Source of the DNA: Scolanthus callimorphus
Taxonomy: Eukaryota; Cnidaria; Anthozoa; Actiniaria; Edwardsiidae
DNA length: 64,000 bases
Direction: 5' to 3'
Assembly: GCA_033964015.1 (NCBI GenBank)
Contig: CM066925.1
Location: 7,395,998 to 7,459,997 of the forward strand
Both the position numbers and the translations under genes were made by a program. The notes beneath the pieces were generated by a model. It had not been told where the DNA came from. It did no database searches and worked only from the letters and a program-made list of their open reading frames with translations. Of the stretch, positions 26,301 through 32,109 are shown in pieces; position 1 is the stretch's first letter, and every line of letters starts with the position of its first letter.

Positions 26301-28821
26301 CCACCTACCTGGGAAATGTTATCCCACCTGGGATAGGCGGGATCCCCCCTATCCCAACAAGGATCCTGCTATCCCATCCATTTGGGATCCTGCCCAGGAA
26401 GGCTGGATCCTGGGATACCTGGGAAATGCTATCCCACCTGGGATAAGTGGGATCCCACCATCTCACCCCACCTTGGATCCTGCCCGGGATGGCCATTATC
26501 TCACCTGGGATAGGCGGGATCCCACCATCCCGCCTTGGATCCCGCCCGAGATGGCAGGATCCCAGGCGGGATCCCACCTCCCCGGGAAATGTTATCCCAC
26601 CTGGGATAGGCGGGATCCCGCCATCCCACCTTTGATCCCGCCCGGGATGGCAGGATCCCAGGGATCCCAGGCGGGATCCCACCTACCCGGGAAACGTTAT
26701 CCCACCTGGGATAGGCGGGATCCCGCCATCCCACCTGGGATCCCGCCTATCCCGGCCGGGATCCCGCCTGTCCCGGCCGGGATCCCGCCTCTCATTTTAC
26801 ATGGGCGTCTCACCAATTAAAATAATTGTTTTAGTCAAATCACACTAGTAGGTCAATATTTGTATAGCCAAAAACGTTTTCTGGTCTGGTCATTTTCTGG
26901 ATTTCAAATCCGACAATTTTTCATTACGAGTAGCCTATTTAACTAATATAAGCTTACTACATAGTAGCTCAACCAATTAAATGATCATGAATAACAAACT
27001 TTGCTACAATATAGCTGGTCTAAGACAGTACAGAACAGTACAAATCAGGGGCGTAGCTAGACTCAAAAAGGGGGGTCACATATGTACAATATGGTGGTTC
27101 TTTCCAGCCTTCTGATTTTTTTAATGTTTAATACTGTATTTTTCTTCTAAAAAGGGGGGCCACAGGCACCCCAACACCCCTTCCCTCTAGCTACGCCCCT
27201 GCAAATTAGATGCTGGATAACAAATTACCAGCAAAAAAGTTGTTAGTCGTTCTATCAGAAATAGCTACACAGGACTATCTATAAGTTGAACTATTTTTAG
27301 GCACTGCTGGCAAAAGAAATTTTTACAAGATTATATCTTAATCATATCTTTAACCTGTGATATTGCAGCATCATACATCTTAACAGCTTCATTACTGGCT
27401 GTAGAAAAAGAAAGCCCTTCTTCCTGCCACACCTATAACAGCATGAGATATCATTAATAGATACAATCACATGACAAGCTATAAGGTAATTTAAGAGAGT
27501 GGTCAATTTATAATGGTGATGGGCAGGGGAGGGTTGCTTTTGGGAACAAATTCCATCCCCCCTTAGCGGATAGTTAAAAAACGTGACTCCCCCCAGGGTA
27601 AAAGAAAAAATTATGACCCTCCCCCTGTTACCATGATTAGTAAACAACTGATAAGGAGGGTAAAATATATGTTTGCTGATGGCAGGAAACATGTTTCTAC
27701 AAGGCTTATGACAATAGGCCTTTATCACGCAATATTGATTAATAATATATAATAGTTATCAGAACATGAAATCCAGTATTCAATTCTACACATCTGTATT
27801 AGCAAAATTGCAAAGTTCTGTGAAGATTGCTTGAATACTGACTGAGATATGAATTTTCAAAACTTCGTATTCTGGCTTATTTTTTTACAAGAGTTGTATG
27901 GGAAAATACATGGAAACGAGGCTGGACGGGCATCTCGTCTTGGCGTATTTGCCCATACGTTCCTTGTAAAAAGTAAGCCAGAATACGAAGTTTGGAAAAT
28001 TCATATCTCAGCCAGTTTTCAAATAATTCTTTCGAAACTTTGCAGTTGTACTAATACGGATGTGTAGAATTTGAAACAGGATTTCATTTTCTGATAACTA
28101 TTATATATTATCAGAAACATATAACTTAGTTGAAACATGTAACGGTGAACCAAGCTTCGGATTATTCGTATCGAATTTATGACCATATTTGGTCAATAAT
28201 GAACTCTCGACTGCTAACCCAAGCAGGTTTTCTTTGCATAATATTTCATTTTTTGCTTAAATAAAGTAGAGCAACAGTGGAAAGTGATAATATACTAACA
28301 TTTAACATCTTGAAGTCTTTCAACAACATTATTTTCAAAATCAGTTCAATTGTTTATTGTGCGAATATTCCGCAGCTTGGCACTAAAGCAATGTATGTGT
28401 GTTACACGTTTCAACTCACTTATATGTTTCTGATATTATTAATCAATATTGCGTGATAAAGGTCTATGGCAGGTCAGTGTGCAGTTCCAGAATATCTAGA
28501 CTTTAACCGAGGCAACCGTAAAACATTCGAACGGCGACATCGATAAATGTCCTAGGTAAGGAGCTTGACAAGCAAGCGGAAACAGAGTAATAATATACCT
28601 CGCAGAATCAGTGAAACTACATAAGTTTGTTATCAAGTTATTCTCCCGTGCAAGCACTGAAGGCTGCAGGTTTGCACTTGCGACAAGAGTTTTTAACACA
28701 AGAGTTTCATTTCTTCGGCGATGAGCAACTACAGAACAGGAACATAAAAAAATTCTAACACGGAATTAAAAGAACAAGGGCTTACCTTTAAATCTCTCCA
28801 GTGCGAGTGTAAATTCGACAT
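4847..28821 (-). CDS. TTC38: Tetratricopeptide repeat protein 38, 15 exons
   Basis: Coding exons, in order of translation: 28786-28821, 27355-27432, 19201-19282, 17648-17810, 16168-16339, 15113-15188, 14731-14849, 13596-13655, 11744-11864, 8939-9009, 8586-8680, 8435-8498, 7015-7092, 6435-6508, 4847-4931. All introns are GT-AG and phases agree except where bases are missing. The product is ~458 residues, close to the usual ~470. Diagnostic stretches: STASNEAVKMYDAAISQ (~22-38), QMRDSIARILPQW (~158-170), HNFWHWSLYHIEK (~251-263), ALDIYDNELAKRC, SLLYRLEMEG (~295-304), LFNDAHMLM, IRYRVVNMGGSNAQ (~393-406), RDVFNLFLIHAAM. TTC38 is a cytosolic helical-repeat protein of poorly known function. The frame needs one extra base at 14768, at 16291 and at the exon 4/5 junction, all at G or C runs. 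Introns are filled with transposons. Very confident in identity; whether it is intact depends on those three bases. Confidence 0.9.
4976..6062. mobile_element. MITE with AAGAGCCTGTGTCAGCC ends, enlarged by insertions
   Basis: Inverted ends AAGAGCCTGTGTCAGCC and GGCTGACACAGGCTCTT. A compact 231-bp relative lies at 17327-17557 in opposite orientation. Against that copy, this one carries about 860 bp of extra DNA (~4998-5857), which includes the 5235-5655 element and an A/T-rich stretch ending in AAATAAAA-type repeats (5740-5850) that resembles a retroelement 3' end. Sits in TTC38 intron 14. Confidence 0.7.
5235..5655. mobile_element. MULE-like element with 10-bp duplication
   Basis: Inverted ends CCAGGGGGGTACTCGGATAT and the reverse of CCCGTCATTTTTATATCTGA...CCCCTGG. 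The perfect direct repeat GAGACTGTGC flanks it at 5225-5234 and 5656-5665. The interior repeats TATTTTTGGGG(G)TTGAAA several times and ends in a poly-C tract. A 9-10 bp duplication suggests Mutator-like; no ORF. Confidence 0.75.
6168..6315. repeat. ~64-bp tandem repeat, CACGTG/TTACTTGGCTT type
   Basis: Two to three units with the order (A)TCACGTGCTTACCGC, ATGATAGTGTTTT, CTTGGCTTAGCTTACAA, GAAACCAGT. The same family forms a longer array at 14052-14260. In TTC38 intron 14. Confidence 0.6.
6435..6508 (-). CDS. TTC38: TTC38 exon 14
   Basis: Encodes RDVFNLFLIHAAMQSSRDN and HHKFAR(split). Acceptor CCCTCAG, donor GTAAGA. Continues exon 13 in phase 0, matching the family order GGSNAQ-RDVF. Confidence 0.9.
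6641..6912. mobile_element. MITE with GAGCGGATTTC ends
   Basis: Inverted ends TAGAGCGGATTTC and GAAATCCGCTCTA with TA at each edge. The interior carries three ~31-bp direct repeats of GAATGGCTTCCACTCCTGAT (6775-6867). Related pieces lie at 12225-12440, 22303, 24123 and 50340, so it is a family. Confidence 0.65.
7015..7092 (-). CDS. TTC38: TTC38 exon 13
   Basis: 26 codons, GDFAAAVELMKPIRYRVV then NMGGSNAQ, phase 0 at both ends. The PIRYR..N.GGSNAQ signature is nearly invariant in TTC38. Donor GTAACC. Confidence 0.92.
7405..7731. mobile_element. MITE with GCGGCAAAACGCATTTGC ends
   Basis: Inverted repeats of ~60 bp: GCGGCAAAACGCATTTGCTA at 7416-7435 pairs with GGCAAATGCGTTTTGCCGC at 7702-7720, extending into GCGCTTAAGATTCACT / AGTGAATCTTTAGCGC. 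No ORF. Adjacent upstream sequence 7200-7400 is a piece of the hAT5-like family seen at 18072 (shared CGGGAGATTTTCCCATACAT). Confidence 0.65.
8095..8350. repeat. CCCTGTGGAAATTCC minisatellite
   Basis: About eight irregular copies of CCCTGTGGAAATTCC spaced roughly 30-45 bp apart, in TTC38 intron 12. Non-coding. Confidence 0.6.
8435..8498 (-). CDS. TTC38: TTC38 exon 12
   Basis: Encodes NRDITRDIGVSLCEAFQLAD after completing an Arg codon. An 87-bp intron separates it from exon 11, the shortest in the gene. Donor GTGTGT. Confidence 0.85.
8586..8680 (-). CDS. TTC38: TTC38 exon 11
   Basis: Encodes LFNDAHMLMCTLGAKKED and LMESMRDFI; the FNDAH(M/F)LM motif is diagnostic. Acceptor TTCTACAG, donor GTGCGC, ends in phase 2. 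Confidence 0.92.
8939..9009 (-). CDS. TTC38: TTC38 exon 10
   Basis: Encodes VNVGDRWQDLVPYWAPHEN and NHMM after completing the Gly of exon 9. Acceptor TTTGTCAG, donor GTAAGC. The GDRWQDL motif is conserved in the family. Confidence 0.88.
9572..10649. mobile_element. Non-autonomous transposon, AAGGACGTGTCATTATTTA ends
   Basis: Inverted ends (T)AAGGGACGTGTCATTATT and AATAATGACACGTCCTTA. Subterminal arrays of GGGAGGGTC-ATTTTTTT occur at both ends in opposite orientation, and the right end contains a 20-bp-class poly-C tract. Its interior (CTACCTTCACGCCGTTAACA and AAAATTCGGGCGCGCTTCGC) recurs at 43970-44345. In TTC38 intron 9. Confidence 0.7.
10912..11291. mobile_element. Inverted-repeat MITE
   Basis: GAGTGGATTAACAAGAGTT and CACAGTCAGAAAAGTGTCTA on the left match the reverse complement of the right end (TAGACACTTTTCTGACTGTG and AACTCTTGGTAATCCACTC). 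About 90-bp diverged arms, no ORF. Confidence 0.6.
11342..11381. repeat. Poly-G tract of 40
   Basis: Forty consecutive G on the plus strand, the longest of about ten G or C tracts in the window. It is followed by other G-rich patches (CTTGGGGGGTC, CAGGGGGGGC). Length should be taken as approximate. Confidence 0.85.
11744..11864 (-). CDS. TTC38: TTC38 exon 9
   Basis: Encodes GEYDAALDIYDNELAKRC and LTDASSLLYRLEMEG; a clear TPR-type helix pair. Its acceptor region (GTATTTTCAG/GGCGAATACG) is copied four more times immediately upstream as a minisatellite (11926-12219). Confidence 0.92.
11854..12219. repeat. Five-unit minisatellite carrying a splice-acceptor copy
   Basis: Units of 71-76 bp begin at 11854, 11926, 12002, 12075 and 12146. 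On the minus strand each unit contains TGTTTTCAG/GGCGAATACG, i.e. the acceptor and first bases of TTC38 exon 9, plus the pyrimidine-rich CTTTAGTCCTTCTTTGTCC stretch. The unit at 11854 is the true exon boundary; the other four are decoys upstream of it. Confidence 0.85.
12619..12776. mobile_element. Foldback MITE, GGGAATTTCTGCAGAAACCC family, copy 2
   Basis: Ends CAGGGAATTTCTACAGAAAC and AGAAATTCCCTG, with internal CATGGGAAGTGTTCGGAA and its inverse GGAACACTTCCCAT. Related to 4033-4210 and 17125-17243. In TTC38 intron 8. Confidence 0.65.
13155..13336. mobile_element. Foldback element, CTTTTCACTAGTGAA ends
   Basis: Left TTCACTAGTGAAATAAGTGG and GACGGAGAAGGAGACGGAGA pair with right TCTCCGTCTCCGCTTACTTC and ACTAGTGAAG. 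Arms ~50 bp, no ORF. Confidence 0.65.
13596..13655 (-). CDS. TTC38: TTC38 exon 8
   Basis: Twenty codons, LGTGMAGHNFWHWSLYHIEK, phase 0 at both ends. The HNFWHW(S)LY core is one of the best-conserved motifs of TTC38. Acceptor TTGTTCAG, donor GTACAG. Confidence 0.9.
13688..13850. mobile_element. Foldback MITE, TAAGCCT ends
   Basis: Left GAGTTTAAATTTCGTGTT and ATACGATTTTAGTCCGAAT pair with right ATTCGGACTAAAATCGCAT and AACACGAAATTTAAACTC. Immediately upstream of TTC38 exon 8 in intron 7. Confidence 0.65.
14052..14260. repeat. ~64-bp tandem repeat, array 2
   Basis: Three to four units with CACGTGCTCACTGCGTG, GTAGTGGTTTTACTTGGC and TTACAAAGACACAAGT. Same family as 6168-6315 and in the same gene (TTC38 intron 7). 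Confidence 0.65.
14254..14467. mobile_element. MITE with TTA duplication
   Basis: Inverted ends AGCCCGGTGCACACTAGCGA and the reverse of GCAAGTGTGCACCAGGCA, with CGACATAA / TTATGTCG inside. TTA at 14251-14253 and 14468-14470 fits a Harbinger-type 3-bp duplication. Confidence 0.65.
14731..14849 (-). CDS. TTC38: TTC38 exon 7 (one base missing)
   Basis: One frame gives LVPTDCWATHARAHVLEM and TGRQDE, the next gives GIAFMSKTLNDWV. The exon is 119 nt between phase-0 neighbours, so one base is lacking; GAGGAATT at ~14768 would be GAGGGAATT. Donor GTAAGT. Confidence 0.85.
15113..15188 (-). CDS. TTC38: TTC38 exon 6
   Basis: Encodes YLHGMYAFGLEETN and YVDAEKHALK between acceptor CTTACAG and donor GTAACG. 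Completes a Pro codon begun in exon 5 and ends in phase 0. Confidence 0.88.
15200..15362. mobile_element. Small inverted-repeat MITE
   Basis: Left TTTTAACTTTGGCGAGCATT pairs with right AATGCTCTCCAAAGTTATAA. The interior holds a short palindrome GGGCTCTAA...TTAGAGCCC. No ORF; next to TTC38 exon 6. Confidence 0.55.
16168..16339 (-). CDS. TTC38: TTC38 exon 5 (one base missing)
   Basis: After acceptor ATCCACAG one frame reads ESNWACLVWEDILSSY and a second reads PTDMMAIKLAQEIYFF then QMRDSIARILPQWK. The two align without gap to the family if TACCT at ~16291 was TACCCT. Donor CC/GTAAGT. Confidence 0.85.
16413..16602. mobile_element. MITE with CAATAGGACAT ends, copy 1
   Basis: Inverted ends CAATAGGACATTTGCACGAT and ATGCAGATGTCCTATTG, and inside them TGACTACAACTACCAGAA / CTGGTAGTTGTAGTCA. 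A second copy lies at 43766-43955, which shares the ACTACAACTACCAGAA motif and the AATGTCCTATT end. Confidence 0.7.
17125..17243. mobile_element. Foldback MITE, GGGAATTTCTGCAGAAACCC family, copy 3
   Basis: Shortest of three copies: CAGGGTATTTCTGCAGAAAC at the left, ATGGGTTTCTGCAAAG then ATTCCCTG at the right, with CATGGGAAGTGTTCGGAA in the middle. In TTC38 intron 4. Confidence 0.6.
17327..17557. mobile_element. MITE with AAAGAGCCTGTGTCAGCC ends
   Basis: Ends AAAGAGCCTGTGTCAGCCGC and GGCTGACACGGGCTCTTT. The 231-bp body matches the reverse complement of 5857-6062 (for example CCATTTCCATCGGCTGATT). This is the compact form of the 4976-6062 element. In TTC38 intron 4. Confidence 0.7.
17648..17810 (-). 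CDS. TTC38: TTC38 exon 4
   Basis: Starts by completing a Val codon, then MGEVLSLNLELFGS, ends EKLHVEAVKELSLG with GG/GTGAGT. Phase does not match the next exon unless one G is restored at this junction (in GGG before the donor or GG after the next acceptor). Confidence 0.85.
18072..18239. mobile_element. hAT5-like MITE with AGCTG duplication
   Basis: Inverted ends CAGGGGCGTAGCCAGG and CCTGGCTACGCCGCTG. AGCTG repeats at 18067-18071 and 18240-18244. Poly-C/G tracts lie just inside both ends, flanking CGGGAGATTTTCCCATACAT. The family recurs at 27046-27201 and 32341-32523, also with 5-bp duplications; 5-bp duplications are known for the hAT5 group. Confidence 0.75.
18364..18628. mobile_element. 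MITE with TACACCTATTT ends
   Basis: Inverted ends ATACACCTATTTGAAAAAGG and ATAAAATAGGTGTAT, continuing as GTTGCACCAT / ATGGTGCAAC. TA edges. No ORF; TTC38 intron 3. Confidence 0.65.
18718..18876. mobile_element. Foldback element, CATTAATGGTTTTGGTAGC arms
   Basis: AACACATTAATGGTTTTGGT pairs with ACCAAAACCATTAATGTTTT; the centre has two ATTAATGGGAAGA(C/T)CACAC direct repeats. Non-coding. Confidence 0.6.
19201..19282 (-). CDS. TTC38: TTC38 exon 3
   Basis: 27 codons plus one base; encodes LVGHYEDPVVGGPQAALDRM and KKADPDF, the family's first helical-repeat segment. Acceptor CCAAACAG, donor GTAAAT. The ~8 kb intron before it holds the GGGATCCC structure and a MULE-like element. Confidence 0.88.
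19421..20541. mobile_element. MULE-like transposon with 9-bp duplication
   Basis: About 100-bp inverted ends: CATCCTCGGAGACCCAGGG and, further in, CCCCTGGGGAACAGTAAGGA, present in reverse at the right. The perfect 9-bp direct repeat AGCCTAGAT lies at 19412-19420 and 20542-20550. A CGACCTCGGGAGGTCG palindrome (19543-19558) lies inside the left arm. No transposase is visible; the interior instead holds a gene-like fragment (20053-20307). In TTC38 intron 2. Confidence 0.8.
20053..20307 (-). pseudogene. Captured zinc-binding (CRICG..RRH.LFG) fragment
   Basis: Reads YCRICGETVVDSKRRHKLFG and EKLSLLTGRNVS, resembling the N-terminal Cys-rich module seen in many uncharacterised cnidarian and fish proteins (C..CG, basic RRH, LFG, then TG..VS). 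After NVSLDF the expected continuation shifts to another frame (GLCLLILQTENN). It lies wholly between the ends of the MULE-like element, so it is best read as a host gene piece carried by the transposon. Family assignment is from memory of the motif and is tentative. Confidence 0.45.
20852..21640. repeat. GGGATCCC satellite, left array
   Basis: The core unit is the 20-mer CGGGATCCCGCCATCCCACC, perfectly periodic over six copies from about 20991 to 21110 and degenerate elsewhere. TAGTGGACATCCCGCCTTAG occurs twice. Long open frames in all phases (up to 225 codons of GGIPGGMAGSRVGWRDP type) arise from the repeat and are not genes. Confidence 0.85.
22823..23150 (-). mobile_element. 5'-truncated LINE, reverse transcriptase C-terminus
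   Basis: Encodes the typical LINE ORF2 tail: SDHILNHVLYGDLPRI, RRLGLAGHCYRHKEL, LWEPTHGNRRPGRP, then VDTLRSDTG. The 3' end carries a short tetranucleotide tail (AAGT repeats, seen as CTTACTTACTTGCTTA on the plus strand), the usual sign of target-primed insertion. Only the last ~100 codons remain; the clade is not resolved. Confidence 0.75.
23396..23609. mobile_element. Foldback MITE, TTACAGCCATTCTCAGTTAC arms
   Basis: Left TTACAGCCATTCTCAGTTAC and GGAAAAAAGCTTGCAAGCGA pair with right TCGCTTGCAAGCTTTTTTCC and GTAACTGAGAATGGCTGTAA. No ORF. Confidence 0.7.
23651..23929. mobile_element. Long foldback, ~120-bp arms
   Basis: Arms begin GGCGCAGGTTGTTCAAAGGT and end with its inverse ACCTTTGAACAACCCGCGCC; they include ACCATCAAGTCACCATGGTA, CTGGATTAGTGCTAAACCAC and GAGCAACCGGACCC. 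Only ~35 bp separate them, so a near-complete hairpin is possible. Confidence 0.75.
25735..26790. repeat. GGGATCCC satellite, right array with higher-order unit
   Basis: Same 8-bp core but arranged in units of about 95-165 bp starting GGGAAATGTTATCCCACCTG (near 26062, 26215, 26310, 26420, 26584, 26690), followed by GGATAGGCGGGATCCCGCC and CCCGGGATGGCAGGATCCC. Oriented opposite to the left array at the outer end. Confidence 0.8.
27046..27201. mobile_element. hAT5-like MITE with CAAAT duplication
   Basis: Ends CAGGGGCGTAGCTAGA and TCTAGCTACGCCCCTG, a perfect 16-bp inverted repeat; CAAAT at 27041-27045 and 27202-27206. Second copy of the family at 18072; in TTC38 intron 2. Confidence 0.8.
27355..27432 (-). 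CDS. TTC38: TTC38 exon 2
   Basis: 26 codons between a CTGTTATAG acceptor and a CAG/GTTAAAG donor, phase 0 at both ends. Contains the strongly conserved STASNEAVKMYDAA segment of the family N-terminus. Confidence 0.88.
27717..28464. mobile_element. Foldback MITE, GGCCTTTATCACGCAATATT ends, with nested insert
   Basis: The left arm (GGCCTTTATCACGCAATATT, then GATATGAATTTTCAAAACTT and CGTATTCTGGCTTA) is mirrored on the right. A separate inverted-repeat element, TCAGAAACATATAA...TTATATGTTTCTGA (28109-28434), has inserted in the right end, as shown by comparison with the related copy at 31639-31962, where the site is uninterrupted. Confidence 0.7.
28786..28821 (-). CDS. TTC38: TTC38 exon 1 (start codon)
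   Basis: ATG at 28819-28821 begins MSNLHSHWRDLK, followed by donor GTAAGC. The HWRDLK end joins in phase 0 to VWQEEG of exon 2, matching the RDCQAW-type start of the family. Confidence 0.8.
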
Positions 28822-29765
28822 TTCGATTTTCCAACAGCGGATTTTCTATTTTACAACACGAGAGAAACACGAGAGAAGAACTTTGTGAGCCCTGTTGATC
28901 CCCACCAAGAGGAATGCGTGACCCTTTGGATAGTACGCGCGCTCTGATTGGCTCTTTCATGAAATGAAAATATGAAGGCATGGGTTACCTGTGGTTGGTT
29001 CTGATTATGCATGGCGCCCGACCGAGAGAACATCACTGCGTCTCCATACTCCCGTATGTCGTCGGGCGGGGTGCTCGACGATCTCATAGGGGTTAAAATT
29101 CGGGTTCCAGGGGCCGGTTCCTGAAAGGTTGGATAAAGTTATCCACGGATCTGGAACTGGATTTAAAAAAAAATTCTGACAGCAGTTAATTCAGTGCGCA
29201 CGGGGTAAGGGCTAGGGATTAGGGAAGGGGGTGGGCTGCTCTACTTTTGGGCGGGGGTGCTCGCCGGGAACTTTCGATTTTACGAAACACCCTAAAAGGT
29301 ACCAACAAAAAAATAGTCCCCCCCCCCCACACCTTTCCTGAGAATATTCATGGACGCCCCATTTATAGTATGGGGGTATATGGAAATGGTCTTCATGGCC
29401 ATGATTTTTATTGTGTTTGCCTGATTGACTATTTATTAGTTCAGTGGAGCTCGGCGCTCACGAGCGGAGCCCCATAGCTATACATGCACGCTATTCTTCC
29501 CAGTCGCCTGTGAAACGCCCTTTTCAGTTGCGCTCGCTCATTTGTTAATTACCGGCTGGGGCTGGAAAATGTTGACCGAGACCGGAGGCCCAGGTCAACA
29601 TTTTCCAGGCCGAGGTCACAATTTTTTCCCTATACGGACCGATCTAAAGCCGGTAAATAACTTATTTATTTATTTCCAACTCAAAAATTTGATTTTTTCG
29701 ATGAAAACAAGCGCGCGAAAATGGTTACTGTGACCTAGGTCAGAGATAGGAAAATATTGCCCCCG

Positions 29766-29925
29766 CGCGCGCTCTAAGAACCAATCAGAATGAAGAATTC
29801 GTTACCTTGCCCTCGAGGAAAGAAATAAATAAGGGCACGGTAACGAATTCTACATTCTGATTGGTTCTCAAGGCGCGCGCGCTCTAAGAACCAATCAGAA
29901 TGCAGAATGCGCGTAATTTTGCTTC
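29766..29925. repeat. Inverted plus direct repeat, GCGCGCGCTCTAAGAACCAA
   Basis: GCGCTCTAAGAACCAATCAG and AATTCGTTACC occur at the left, reversed in the middle (GGTAACGAATT, CTGATTGGTTCT) and again forward at 29880. Foldback-type, non-coding. Confidence 0.55.
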
Positions 29926-31638
29926 CGGTCTGAATCAGCTGGAGGTCAAGATGAAGAAGTTTTCTGAAGTTCACGAGCAAAACTTCAAATTTAGTAGCTA
30001 CATTTTCTAGAAAATTACAACTATCAATGAACCTGATTCATATTTAAACTAAATCCTAGTGTAAATACCAATTTGTAGCATTGGAAAGTCGGGGTTTGCT
30101 TTTTTAGACAGTTCAACTGTGGTAAATGAGTAAAACTTTACAAACTGGCTGATATTTTAGGCAGCGTTTATTTCTTCAAATGCTTGATGTTTTCACTCAT
30201 TTGGCTCAAAGAAAAATTGCAATGTGAAATAGATATGTAATTAGGGTTGAGAAACATTTATATGCTCCATCTGTTCTTTGTCGGGACGAAAGACCTGAGA
30301 AACAGAAGTTTTGGAAGACGGTAAGTTAAGTACTTGATTGCTGTTTTTTTTTTTGTCAAATTGAACTCAGAAAATCGACCCGGCTCTGTTGCATACAGTT
30401 TTCCCTATACTGCAAAACAATTTTCCACATAAACAAGATTCAATTCTCAATAAGCTATTACATGTAGGTGACAAATTTCTGTAGTTTCTAAAGTATGTTT
30501 TAACAAAACGCCTACATTTTGACATCTTTCAAAGTTGTGTTTCAGCCAGCTCAATGCAGCGACAAAACTCACTTTGAAATGAAAAAACTTGACCAAATTT
30601 AGTCAATGAAAAACGAATTGTATATATACACACGACTGGGAAAGAATCGAAAAGTCCATGTCGACCTTGCGACCTAGAATAAATAAGTAAATCCCTGAGT
30701 AAATCCCGGAGATTTTGCTGGGCCTTCGGACTCCTTGTAAATGTTTGACAAACTTTCATTTTTGCCTACCTGCTCGGATTGTTTGAAGCGAACGTCATGT
30801 GATTTATCCTTGTATCAAAGAGAAACCAATTCATCCATAGTCCTGGTGGTTTTGTGTAAATCCTTTATGACTCCCTAATCCATCCGTAGGTACCAAACTC
30901 ATTTAAACTTAATTTCAAATACATATCTTCATGAATCACTTTCACTTGGCGACAACAAGTTCTCGAGGCCACGGCGCTTTTCGGCTGCTTTTCTGGAGTC
31001 GTTTGGACCATTTCGATTGTTTTCAGAGTGTGTATTGCTTGCTGTCTGTTTTGGGCAATCTAAAGACATCTGTTTATCTGTTTACCCAACTTGCAGAATC
31101 AGAAACAATGCGAGGAGATAACATTTTCACAGTTTTCCATCTCGAAAAGCACTGCAGGGAGGACGTTTGACCTCCAGCTGAATTTTTAATGAGGCTCTAA
31201 AAAGCGGATGTGACGTCATATGAAACCCAAGAATTGTTAATAATAAAGTTCGAAATATTCTGAGCCGCGAAATTCAAAATGTGAACTCGAAACGTTAGTA
31301 GACATCAAGTAACTAATTATTTGTCAATCTGCAAGGAGACCTTGCCATTTATTCAAAAGGAATGTAATTTAAACTTGTTTGGGGTCCTATAAAGCACTTT
31401 TGCAGGAGACTGAAAATTCACGACTTTATTCTGCTTTGTTAAGATCTATAATTGCCTATCTATCTATACTATCATAATCGGGTTGTCTGCGCAAGCGTTT
31501 CTGATTGGGTAAATCAGTCTGTCCGAGAGCAAAACAATGAAATGGCTTCCCTGACAACAGCGTACCCTCAGTCACACGTACAACACTTTTACTAGACAAA
31601 TAGTGTAGAAACTAAATTGTTGTCTTGAACTAAACAAT
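29926..31638. other. Intergenic stretch without recognised gene
   Basis: No ORF with recognisable homology and no clear terminal inverted repeat. A TTTTGGAAGACG/GTAAGT junction at ~30322 looks like a splice donor, but no linked exon was found. Upstream of this stretch, 28822-29100 is the presumed promoter region of TTC38 (minus strand); no TATA box was recognised there. Confidence 0.4.
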
Positions 31639-31962
31639 AGGCCTTTATCACGCAATATTGATTAAAAATAATAAAATAGTTATCAAAAAACGGATCTCAG
31701 TATTCAATTCTTCACATCCGTATTAGTAAAATTACCAAGTTTAGTGATGATTGCTGGAATACTGGCTGAGATATGAATTTTCAAAACTTCATATTCTGGC
31801 TTACTTTTTACAAAGAAATTTATGGGCAAATTTGTCAAGTCAAGGCTGGACGGGCATCGATGCCCGTCCAGCCTCGTTTCGTTGTATTTTCCCATACACT
31901 GAGATCCATTTTCTGATAACTATTATATATTATTAATAATCAATATTGCGTGATAAAGGCCC
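31639..31962. mobile_element. Foldback MITE, GGCCTTTATCACGCAATATT family, copy 2
   Basis: Same ends as 27717-28464, with an added perfect palindrome GGCTGGACGGGCATC / GATGCCCGTCCAGCC at its centre (31846-31875). The right arm is shorter than the left. Confidence 0.7.
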
Positions 31963-32109
31963 ATTGTCCACCCGTTTCGAAATAACTGAATACTTTATGC
32001 ATCACGAGGATGTGCTTTTCAAAAAGCAAAACATGGATTCTCTATAAAGAGTAACTTGAAATGCATAAATACGGCAACAGTGTGAATTTTTTTGCAAATA
32101 TGAGACATT

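Larger units (their letters stand above)
20835..26807. mobile_element. ~6 kb inverted structure with GGGATCCC satellite ends
   Basis: The two extremes are a perfect 13-bp inverted repeat, CGCCCATGTAAAA at 20835 and TTTTACATGGGCG ending at 26807. Just inside, both carry satellite built on CGGGATCCCGCC. Further in, CCTGTGAAAAA-type motifs run one way at 21945-22060 and the opposite way at 25575-25700. The body includes a LINE end and two foldback MITEs. No transposase and no clear target duplication; it may be a non-autonomous transposon or an inverted duplication. In TTC38 intron 2. Confidence 0.5.

Noticed and set aside
26263..26820. 185-codon Pro/Gly-rich plus-strand ORF
   Set aside because: Same cause, in the right satellite array.
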